Assembly: GCF_902497895.1 (NCBI RefSeq)
Contig: NZ_CABVHQ010000066.1
Location: 1 to 32,238 of the forward strand
Reading direction: 5' to 3'
Source of the DNA: Pseudomonas fluorescens
GTDB taxonomy: Bacteria > Pseudomonadota > Gammaproteobacteria > Pseudomonadales > Pseudomonadaceae
DNA: 32,238 nucleotides
This document shows positions 26,272 to 32,238 of the stretch, in pieces (within the stretch, counting starts at the first letter, position 1; each line of letters starts with the position of its first letter). A model generated the notes under the pieces. It searched no databases, was not told where the DNA came from, and worked only from the letters and a program-made list of their open reading frames with translations. Position numbers and translations under genes: made by a program.

Positions 26272-28220
26272 TGAGCGCACCTCTACTCACCACCCTGCTG
26301 GTGGCCAACCGCGGCGAAATCGCTTGCCGGGTGATGCGTACCGCCAAGGCCCTGGGCCTGACCACCGTGGCCGTGCATAGCGCCACCGACCGCGATGCGC
26401 GGCACAGTCGTGAAGCCGATATCCGCGTCGACCTGGGCGGCAGCAAAGCGGCCGACAGCTACCTGCAAATCGACAAACTGATCGCCGCAGCCCTTGCCAG
26501 CGGCGCCCAGGCGATTCACCCCGGCTACGGCTTCCTTTCGGAAAACGCCGGGTTCGCCCGCGCCATCGAAGCCGCCGGCTTGATCTTCCTCGGCCCGCCC
26601 GCCTCGGCCATCGATGCCATGGGCAGCAAATCCGCGGCCAAGGCCTTGATGGAAACCGCTGGCGTGCCGCTGGTGCCGGGTTACCACGGCGCAGCCCAGG
26701 ACCTGGAAACCTTCCGCGCCGCCGCCGAGCGCATCGGCTATCCGGTACTGCTCAAGGCCACGGCCGGCGGTGGTGGCAAAGGCATGAAAGTGGTCGAGGA
26801 CGTCAGCCAACTGGCCGAAGCCCTGGCCTCGGCTCAGCGTGAAGCGCAATCCTCGTTCGGCAATTCGCAGATGCTGGTGGAAAAATACCTGCTCAAACCG
26901 CGCCACGTGGAAATCCAGGTGTTCGCCGATCAGCACGGCAACTGCCTGTACCTCAACGAGCGCGACTGCTCGATCCAGCGTCGTCACCAGAAAGTCGTCG
27001 AAGAAGCACCGGCACCGGGGTTGAGCCCGCAGGTGCGCCGGGCCATGGGCGAATCCGCCGTACGTGCGGCGAAGGCCATCGGGTATGTCGGCGCCGGCAC
27101 CGTGGAGTTCTTGCTGGATTCGCGCGGCGAATTTTTCTTCATGGAAATGAACACCCGCTTGCAGGTCGAGCACCCGGTTACCGAAGCCATTACCGGCCTC
27201 GACCTGGTGGCCTGGCAGATTCGCGTCGCCCGGGGCGAAGCGCTGCCGATGACCCAGGAACAGGTGCCGCTGATCGGGCATGCGATTGAAGTTCGTTTGT
27301 ATGCCGAAGACCCGAGCCATGACTTCCTGCCGGCAACCGGCCGTCTTGATCTGTATCGCGAATCGGCCGCAGGTCCGGGACGTCGGGTCGACAGCGGTGT
27401 GGAAGAAGGCGATATCATTTCGCCGTTTTACGACCCGATGCTCGGCAAGCTGATCGCCTGGGGCGAGAACCGCGAACAGGCACGTCTGCGCCTGCTGAGC
27501 ATGCTCGATGAGTTCGCCATCGGCGGGCTGAAGACCAACATCAGCTTCCTGCGACGTATCGTCGGCCACCCGGCCTTCGCCGCGGCGGAACTGGACACCG
27601 ACTTTATCCCACGCTATCAGGAACAACTGCTGCCACCGCCGAACGAGCTGAGCGAGGAGTTCTGGCAGGCCGCGGCACAAGCCTTCGGACAGAGCCAGCC
27701 GGACTCTGTGCGTGCCGATGACCAGAGCTCACCTTGGGCGCTAGCCAGCGGATTCCGCGCCGGACTGCCGCTGGAAACCACCTTGCACTTGAGTTGTGAG
27801 GGGCAGGATAAGGCCCTCACACTGGACCCTGCAGGCGCTCGCACCGCCGAGCTTTGCGCCGAACAGTTGCTGATCGAGCACAACGGTCTGCGGCGCCAGC
27901 ATCGGGCGATCCGTCGCGGCGACACGCTCTATCTGCACTGGGAAGGCGAACTGCGCAGCATCAAGCCTTACGACCCGATTGCCGCAGTCGAAGCCAGCCA
28001 CAGCCACCACGGCGGCCTCACGGCGCCAATGAATGGCAGTATCGTGCGGGTGCTGGTCGAAGCCGGGCAAGCCGTCGAAGCCGGCGCGCAGTTGGTGGTG
28101 CTCGAAGCGATGAAGATGGAGCACAGCATTCGCGCGCCCCATGCCGGAGTGATCAAGGCGCTGTATTGCCTGGAAGGCGAGATGGTCAGCGAAGGCAGTG
28201 CGCTGGTGGAACTGGAGTAA
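26271..28220 (+). CDS. liuD: 3-Methylcrotonyl-CoA carboxylase alpha subunit (biotin-carrying)
   Basis: 649 residues. It has a biotin carboxylase half: VANRGEIACRVMRTAKALG, the ATP-grasp glycine loop KATAGGGGKGMKVV, ERDCSIQRRHQKVVEEAPAP, and FFFMEMNTRLQVEHPVTEAI. A linking BT-type region follows, then a C-terminal biotin carrier domain with the biotinylated Lys in VVLEAMKMEHSIRAP, about 35 residues from the end. It carboxylates its own biotin using ATP and bicarbonate and hands the group to LiuB. A strong AAGGAG lies within the 3' end of liuC and the start overlaps the liuC stop by one base. Confidence 0.96.
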   Translation: MSAPLLTTLLVANRGEIACRVMRTAKALGLTTVAVHSATDRDARHSREADIRVDLGGSKAADSYLQIDKLIAAALASGAQAIHPGYGFLSENAGFARAIEAAGLIFLGPPASAIDAMGSKSAAKALMETAGVPLVPGYHGAAQDLETFRAAAERIGYPVLLKATAGGGGKGMKVVEDVSQLAEALASAQREAQSSFGNSQMLVEKYLLKPRHVEIQVFADQHGNCLYLNERDCSIQRRHQKVVEEAPAPGLSPQVRRAMGESAVRAAKAIGYVGAGTVEFLLDSRGEFFFMEMNTRLQVEHPVTEAITGLDLVAWQIRVARGEALPMTQEQVPLIGHAIEVRLYAEDPSHDFLPATGRLDLYRESAAGPGRRVDSGVEEGDIISPFYDPMLGKLIAWGENREQARLRLLSMLDEFAIGGLKTNISFLRRIVGHPAFAAAELDTDFIPRYQEQLLPPPNELSEEFWQAAAQAFGQSQPDSVRADDQSSPWALASGFRAGLPLETTLHLSCEGQDKALTLDPAGARTAELCAEQLLIEHNGLRRQHRAIRRGDTLYLHWEGELRSIKPYDPIAAVEASHSHHGGLTAPMNGSIVRVLVEAGQAVEAGAQLVVLEAMKMEHSIRAPHAGVIKALYCLEGEMVSEGSALVELE

Positions 28221-28231
28221 GAGCGGTGAAG

Positions 28232-28260
28232 TGATCGGTCCTGCGCCTCAGGACCGATCA
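28232..28260. terminator. Hairpin after liuD
   Basis: TGATCGGTCCTG / CAGGACCGATCA, a perfect 12-bp stem with a 5-base loop, lies 12 bases after the liuD stop and just before the convergent repressor stop. It has no clear T-tract on either side, so it may be an mRNA-stabilising stem or a bidirectional terminator aided by other signals. Confidence 0.65.
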
Positions 28261-28263
28261 GCA

Positions 28264-28917
28264 TCAGAACTTGGCGGTAGCCTGCATCACCACACCGATG
28301 ATCCGGCATTCATCGGTGTACAGGGTTTTCGGGTAGGTCGGATTGAGCGGCACCAGGTAACGCTGGCCGCCCTCTTCGATCAACTTGCGAAAAGTCGCCT
28401 GGGCGTTGCCCGGCCACTGGGCAATCACCAGTTTGCCCGGCACCGCCTCAACCGCCGGGTCGACCAGAATCAGCATGTCCTGGGCAATGCTGAGGCCGCT
28501 CGGGGCCGTCATGGCGTCCCCGACCACCACCAGCCAGAATGCCGCGCCCCGGGCATGGTAATCGGACAGTTCATAGCGCTCGCTGGAATAAATCGGCTGC
28601 TCCGTCTCGCGCGCTTCGCACACGCCTTCCCAGTCGCTGACCGGATAGCGAAAATACGGATTGTATTTATCGGCCAGCGATAGCTGGTAATCGCCCTCCT
28701 CGTTTTTCGAGGGTTCCCGGATCACCAGGGCCACCTCCAGAAATCCCACGCCCAATTCCTGAAGCACGCGGTTCATGTCTTCAATCTTCGGTTGGCGACG
28801 TTTGTTCAGCCAATGGCCGACGCCACCCTGGGACATCCCGAGGCGCTCTGCGAGTTGCTCTTGGGTGACCTTGAGGTCACTCATCTTGGCCTTGACCAAT
28901 TCGATCCATTTATCCAT
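28264..28917 (-). CDS. CI/PrtR-like repressor (HTH + S24/LexA-like domain) lacking the catalytic serine
   Basis: 217 residues from the ATG at 28917. Residues about 1-60 form an XRE-type HTH (VTQEQLAERLGMSQGGVGHW, then LNKRRQP), closely like phage CI and PrtR. Residues about 115-217 form the S24 domain (VVVGDAMTAPSGLSI, MLILVDP, ATFRKLIEEGG). Lambda CI, LexA and PrtR have Ser in the (E/V)GxSM motif; here the codon is GCC, giving Ala135, while Lys178 is kept. No Ala-Gly pair is visible where self-cleavage would be expected (about residues 93-101, SDWEGVCEA). It is therefore predicted to resist RecA-stimulated cleavage. No prophage or tailocin genes are in the window. A divergent small gene shares its A+T-rich promoter region. 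Confidence 0.88.
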   Translation of the reverse strand: MDKWIELVKAKMSDLKVTQEQLAERLGMSQGGVGHWLNKRRQPKIEDMNRVLQELGVGFLEVALVIREPSKNEEGDYQLSLADKYNPYFRYPVSDWEGVCEARETEQPIYSSERYELSDYHARGAAFWLVVVGDAMTAPSGLSIAQDMLILVDPAVEAVPGKLVIAQWPGNAQATFRKLIEEGGQRYLVPLNPTYPKTLYTDECRIIGVVMQATAKF

Positions 28918-28924
28918 GGCCGGA

Positions 28925-29001
28925 ACAATACTTTGTGTACTCGAGCTCTCAATACACATATTGTAGTATTTAAACTATGGTCACAAATACAATATGTACT
29001 A
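28925..29001. promoter_or_regulatory. A+T-rich operator region between the repressor and the divergent small gene
   Basis: ACATATTGTA (28956-28965) recurs inverted as TACAATATGT (28988-28997), 32 bp apart. A third related element with ACAA-tact-TTGT symmetry lies at 28925-28936, beside the repressor start. Three spaced operators resemble a CI-type control region. The surrounding DNA is far richer in A+T than its neighbours. Binding by the adjacent repressor is inferred. Confidence 0.6.
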
Positions 29002-29046
29002 GCCTTGGGTGGACGTGTTTGACCCATCAGCAGAGCATCCGAAATC

Positions 29047-29388
29047 ATGAGCATACCCAGCAATGACTCGATAGAAATGGCAACAGAGGTCGAATTTACC
29101 TCGTTCAAAGGCCACGCCGCGGCGCAGCGTGCCCTGGACTATTACTTGAAACCGGAGGTTTCAGAATCCGCGTTCGAGGAAAAGCTCTTTGATGTGAAAC
29201 GCGGTATCAGCAGCGAGGAGGCCATGGTCCACGCCTGCGGCCTGCTGCGTTGCGCATCGGCCACCGCCCATGAAGCCGCGGAAAAGCTGTTCGGTTCAAA
29301 CCGTGATCTGGCGTTTTCGGTGGTGCATATGATCGATATGGCGAAAATCATGGTCGATCGAGCGCTGGACGCCAATCGCCTCGATTGA
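29047..29388 (+). CDS. Small DUF6124-like protein
   Basis: 113 residues, acidic and helical. The pattern of AQRALDYYLKPE near residue 27, then VHACGLLRCASATAHEAAEK, and MIDMAKIMVDRALDANRLD at the C-terminus matches small Pseudomonas proteins grouped as DUF6124, whose function is unknown. No signal peptide or membrane segment. It is divergent from the CI-like repressor and may be its target. Ribosome site before the ATG is weak. Family placement is from memory of the pattern and is moderately sure. Confidence 0.7.
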   Translation: MSIPSNDSIEMATEVEFTSFKGHAAAQRALDYYLKPEVSESAFEEKLFDVKRGISSEEAMVHACGLLRCASATAHEAAEKLFGSNRDLAFSVVHMIDMAKIMVDRALDANRLD

Positions 29389-29498
29389 AGGGCCGGCCTG
29401 CCCCGTGAACGGCATCAGGGCAGCAAGGCTGCAGACGTCAAGGTAGAGAGGAACGGCAGAGGGCAGGAAAAAAAATCCAGCAAAGCAGCGGAAAACAT

Positions 29499-29526
29499 TT
29501 GACTTGCAAATGGTAATGATTATTAT
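29499..29526 (+). promoter_or_regulatory. prrF promoter overlapped by a Fur box
   Basis: TTGACT (29499-29504) and TATTAT (29521-29526) with a 16-bp spacer. The 19-bp Fur-like sequence AAATGGTAATGATTATTAT (29508-29526) covers the spacer and the -10. Iron-loaded Fur would thus block transcription; this is the known mode of prrF control. Confidence 0.88.
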
Positions 29527-29533
29527 TTCATGC

Positions 29534-29646
29534 ATCTGGTCGCGAGATCAGTCGATAGCCCAAGGGACCTTAGGTCGGACTCTTGGAATATCTCCTCATC
29601 AGGCTAATCACGGTTTTTGACCCGGCTTTTTGCCGGGTCTTTTTTT
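29534..29646 (+). ncRNA. prrF: PrrF iron-responsive sRNA
   Basis: About 113 nt, the usual PrrF length. It starts with CTGGTCGCGAGATCAG, a 5' stem-loop, and contains the conserved single-stranded core CTCCTCATCAGGCTAATCAC, followed by GGTTTTTGACCCGG and an intrinsic terminator. PrrF RNAs, with Hfq, repress mRNAs for iron-containing proteins such as SodB and TCA enzymes under iron starvation. In P. aeruginosa two copies lie in tandem; here a single copy is present in the window, so a second copy would be elsewhere. The 5' end is inferred from the promoter. Confidence 0.93.
29619..29646 (+). terminator. Rho-independent terminator of prrF
   Basis: Stem GACCCGGC / GCCGGGTC, loop TTTTT, followed by seven T. 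Confidence 0.95.
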
Positions 29647-29781
29647 GCCAGTTTTTTCTGGCTTGGCTTCAGGCTAATGAAGACTGGGTGCTGCTATTTG
29701 AATGGCGGCGATGATAGCAAAAGAATATCTGTTTGCAAGAGAGCGCCGTGGATACGGGGGCAAAGTATCAAAAAATAGCAC

Positions 29782-29843
29782 TTGAGAATCAATCGCATAC
29801 CCCCTAAGCTGCCGCGGCGTCAGGGACGACGCCCCCCCTTTTT
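29782..29843. other. Fur-like sequence and GC-rich hairpin between prrF and the carboxypeptidase
   Basis: TTGAGAATCAATCGCAT (29782-29798) resembles degenerate Pseudomonas Fur sites (reverse complement ATGCGATTGATTCTCAA). It is followed by a hairpin GGCGTC-agggac-GACGCC (29816-29833) and then C5-T5. I cannot assign an ORF here. It could be a short iron-linked transcript or the leader of the carboxypeptidase gene. The rest of 29647-29922 shows nothing else I recognise. Confidence 0.35.
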
Positions 29844-29922
29844 GTCGAAATTGCCCGCCTGTTTCTCGCCCCTCTTGCGTGTAAAGTAGCAGCCATAAAA
29901 ATCATACTCAGGGACCCAGACT

Positions 29923-31074
29923 ATGACCGTGGCTCAGCGCTCTGTTGACATCACTTCGAACTTCGACAGCGGCAATATCGAGGTGCTGGATACCAGCAAT
30001 CCGCTGCAGGTATTGCTGGCCATCAAACCCGACACCCGCAGCAATCACTTCCAATGGTTCCACTTCAAGGCCAGCGGTCTGCATGTGGGTCAGGAACACT
30101 GGTTCCGTCTGAGCAACGCGAGCAAATCGTCCTACAACAAAGCCTGGGCTGGCTATCAGGCCGTGGCCTCCTACGATCACGTCAACTGGTTTCGGGTGCC
30201 GACGATTTTCGAGGGCGATACCTTGCGGTTCAGCCTTGAAGCCAGCGCCACCAATGCCTGGTTCGCCTATTTCGAACCCTATAGCCGCGCACGTCACGAC
30301 TGGCTGATCGAGCAGGCGCTGGCCAAGGCCGGCACCGAACTGCTCGCCACCGGCAAAAGCGTCGAAGGCCGCGACATTCAGTTGCTGCGCAAAGGCACCG
30401 GCGCCGAAGGCCAGCGCAAGGTCTGGATCATTGCCCAACAGCACCCCGGCGAGCACATGGCCGAATGGTTCATGGAAGGCCTCATCGAACGTCTGCAACA
30501 GCCCAACGATCCAGTGATGAAAAAGCTTCTGGAGCATGCCGACCTGTACCTGGTGCCCAACATGAACCCGGATGGCGCCTTCCATGGCCATCTGCGCACC
30601 AATGCCATGGGCCAGGACCTCAATCGCGCCTGGCAGAGTGCGAGCCAGGACCTCAGCCCGGAAGTGTTCTTCGTTCAGCAGCAAATGGAAAAGCACGGCG
30701 TCGACCTGTTCCTCGATATCCATGGCGACGAAGAAATCCCCTACGTCTTCACCGCCGGCTGCGAAGGCAATCCCGGCTACACCCCGCGGATCGAGAAACT
30801 CGAAGAACATTTCCGTAAACACCTGAAACACCAGACCCGCGACTTCCAGATCACCCACGGCTACACCCGCGACAAACCGGGAAAAGCCAACATGACCCTG
30901 GCCTGCAACAGTGTCGGTGAGAAATTCGACTGCCTGTCGCTGACCCTGGAAATGCCGTTCAAGGACAACAACGATGCACCGAATGCGCTGACCGGCTGGT
31001 CGGGGAAGCGTTCGAAGCAATTAGGCAAGGATGTGTTGACGACGGTGGCGGACATGGTCGCAGTGTTGCGCTAA
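29923..31074 (+). CDS. M14-family zinc carboxypeptidase (cytosolic carboxypeptidase-like)
   Basis: 383 residues, no signal peptide, so cytoplasmic. Residues about 1-130 form the beta-sandwich N-domain typical of cytosolic carboxypeptidases (M14D). The catalytic domain shows the zinc ligands His174 and Glu177 (QQHPGEHMAEW) and His267 (FLDIHGDEE), substrate-binding NPDGAFHGHLRTNAMGQDLNR, and the general base Glu343 in LTLEMPFKD. Bacterial members' natural substrates are poorly known; the animal relatives deglutamylate tubulin. It appears monocistronic, with AGGGA before the ATG. Confidence 0.92.
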   Translation: MTVAQRSVDITSNFDSGNIEVLDTSNPLQVLLAIKPDTRSNHFQWFHFKASGLHVGQEHWFRLSNASKSSYNKAWAGYQAVASYDHVNWFRVPTIFEGDTLRFSLEASATNAWFAYFEPYSRARHDWLIEQALAKAGTELLATGKSVEGRDIQLLRKGTGAEGQRKVWIIAQQHPGEHMAEWFMEGLIERLQQPNDPVMKKLLEHADLYLVPNMNPDGAFHGHLRTNAMGQDLNRAWQSASQDLSPEVFFVQQQMEKHGVDLFLDIHGDEEIPYVFTAGCEGNPGYTPRIEKLEEHFRKHLKHQTRDFQITHGYTRDKPGKANMTLACNSVGEKFDCLSLTLEMPFKDNNDAPNALTGWSGKRSKQLGKDVLTTVADMVAVLR

Positions 31075-31136
31075 GCCCGGCGAAATACACGGTACTTCGA
31101 CATAAACCAGAGAGTTGCGGCGCGTGCCGGATCGCC

Positions 31137-31224
31137 AAGATCGCAGCCTGCGGCAGCTCCTACATGCACCCGGATTTATCTGGTGTATGCAAAACCCGTA
31201 GGAGCTGCCGCAGGCTGCGATCTT
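31137..31224. repeat. Perfect 27-bp inverted repeat (Pseudomonas palindromic element)
   Basis: AAGATCGCAGCCTGCGGCAG starts at 31137 and its exact inverse ends at 31224 (27-bp arms, 34-base loop; the loop adds ATGCACC / GGTGTATGC pairing). It lies between the convergent carboxypeptidase and cytochrome b561 genes and could end both transcripts. Confidence 0.92.
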
Positions 31225-31296
31225 TTGGGGCCGCCCAGTTCCCACCGGCATAACGGCAAGCTCCCTCACCACAAGGTTGTGTATCCCCCCGCATTT

Positions 31297-31842
31297 TCAG
31301 CCCTGATCCTTACCAAACAACATGCTCTGCAATACCCCATCACGACGCACCCAGCCATGGAACAGCGCCGCTGCCAAGTGCAGCAGCACGGTCAGGAACA
31401 GCAGGTACGCGAGGTAACCGTGAGCCTTGCGCAGGAAGGCGAACACTTGCGCATTGGCCGGCACTATCGACGGCAGTTGCAACGAACTGCCGAGCATCAC
31501 CGGGTCACCGGCCGCCGAGATCATGGCCCAGCCCAGCAGCGGCAGAATCAGCATCAGGGCGTACAGCAACAGGTGCGAGGCCTTGGCCGCCAGCGCTTGC
31601 CAACCGGGCAGGTCAGCCGGCAGCGGCGGCTGGCGGGTCGAGAAGCGCACCACCAGGCGCACGATCACCAGCAGCAGAATCGCCACGCCCAAGGGTTTGT
31701 GGAGATGGATCAGCCATTCATGGCGCTCGGACACCGAGGCCGCCATGCCCGCGCCGATAAACAGCATGGCAATCACCATCAGTGCCATCAGCCAGTGCAG
31801 CAGCCGCGCCAGGGGCGCGAAATGATTGGGTTGGGCGCTCAT
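31297..31842 (-). CDS. Cytochrome b561, inner-membrane diheme electron carrier
   Basis: 181 residues with four hydrophobic helices. Haem-ligand candidates lie in RLLHWLMALMV, HEWLIHLHKPLG and HGYLAYLLFLTVLLHLAAALFHG, as in bacterial CybB-type proteins. It passes electrons from quinol toward a periplasmic partner. Its ATG overlaps the stop of the catalase-like gene (ATGA), which suggests that it supplies electrons to that periplasmic peroxidase. Confidence 0.92.
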   Translation of the reverse strand: MSAQPNHFAPLARLLHWLMALMVIAMLFIGAGMAASVSERHEWLIHLHKPLGVAILLLVIVRLVVRFSTRQPPLPADLPGWQALAAKASHLLLYALMLILPLLGWAMISAAGDPVMLGSSLQLPSIVPANAQVFAFLRKAHGYLAYLLFLTVLLHLAAALFHGWVRRDGVLQSMLFGKDQG

Positions 31843-32238
31843 GGGTGCGACTCCTGGGTAGCGGCAGGCAACTGGCTGACTTCACTGGTGCGGCGCAGGT
31901 ATGACTTGGCGTACGCCGCAGAGCGGGCAGCCAGCAGCGGGTCGTCGGAACCTTCGATGCCGCTCGGCAGAATCAGCGGATCGTAGTTGATGTCGCGGCA
32001 TTCGCCGTTGCTTTGGGCCTGGGTGTTCTCAAGCACCAGGGTGCCGGCATTCAACACTTTTCGATCGTTCGGCCAGGCTTTGCTGGCGTCATGGGTGGGA
32101 TCTGCGGGGTTGGCCAGGGTGATGTTCAACTGCCAACGCAAGGGTCCGGCGGCCAGTCGCTGCATCAGGTCTTTTTCCAGGAAATCGGCGCCTTCAGGCG
32201 CACTGGCTCGCGCTGCATCTTGAACAAGCGGCGCCACG
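31839..32238 (-). CDS. Catalase-like haem peroxidase (SrpA-type), C-terminal part (truncated by window edge)
   Basis: About 132 C-terminal residues; the frame stays open to the edge. Catalase-core features near the C-terminus are LRWQLNITLANPADPTHDAS, WPNDRKVLNAGTLVLEN, NYDPLILPSGIEGSDDPLLAARSAAYAKSYLRR. In small catalase-related proteins this segment ends the fold after the haem-ligand Tyr, which would lie beyond the window or close to the edge (not seen). Pairing with cytochrome b561 is a common arrangement in pseudomonads for a periplasmic catalase-related enzyme. Confidence 0.85.
   Translation of the reverse strand, partial: VAPLVQDAARASAPEGADFLEKDLMQRLAAGPLRWQLNITLANPADPTHDASKAWPNDRKVLNAGTLVLENTQAQSNGECRDINYDPLILPSGIEGSDDPLLAARSAAYAKSYLRRTSEVSQLPAATQESHP

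Overview
The window looks like a chromosomal segment of a fluorescens-group Pseudomonas. The evidence is the high G+C coding, several Pseudomonas-type palindromic repeat pairs, a TamAB operon, the LiuR/liu leucine-catabolism genes, and two sRNA genes that I recognise from this genus: a CrcZ/CrcY-family RNA and PrrF. The species call is inference; no rRNA or typing gene is present.

Layout. Bases 1-960 hold, on the minus strand, a marR regulator translationally overlapping a truncated RND-type outer-membrane lipoprotein gene. They are controlled from a promoter carrying two identical 12-bp palindromes. Bases 960-7071 (minus) are a GNAT acetyltransferase, tamA and tamB in one run. Bases 7299-9723 (plus) are xthA and a PstS-like/OmpA fusion protein. 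Bases 9966-12276 are a divergent acyl-CoA dehydrogenase / LysR pair. Bases 12425-28220 are a leucine/isovalerate region: liuR, liuE (HMG-CoA lyase), an acyl-CoA synthetase and liuABCD, with palindromic LiuR-type boxes before liuR and in the synthetase-liuA intergenic region. This region is split by crcY (sigma-54 promoter, about 375 nt, seven AANAANAA clusters, strong terminator) and by a 5.8-kb gene for a very large toxin-like protein. Bases 28264-29388 carry a CI/LexA-like repressor and a divergent small DUF6124-like gene. Bases 29499-29646 are prrF with its Fur box. Bases 29923-31074 are an M14 carboxypeptidase, and the window ends with a cytochrome b561 and a truncated catalase-like gene (minus).

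How the parts may work together. The liu genes convert isovaleryl-CoA to acetoacetate and acetyl-CoA under LiuR. The translation-initiation regions of liuE, liuA and liuC each contain a perfect AANAANAA motif, the kind bound by Hfq-Crc. CrcY, the RNA decoy that titrates Hfq-Crc, lies directly downstream of liuE. The region therefore appears to combine pathway-specific control with global carbon catabolite repression.

The strongest candidates for something little described are two proteins. The 1922-residue toxin-like protein carries two tandem TIKI/ChaN-like domains: the second keeps the GEAH / EH / GSSH residues, while the first has lost most of them. It also has an older internal duplication of about 330 residues. 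The CI/LexA-like repressor has Ala in place of the catalytic Ser and no visible Ala-Gly cleavage site, so it is predicted to be insensitive to RecA-stimulated cleavage.
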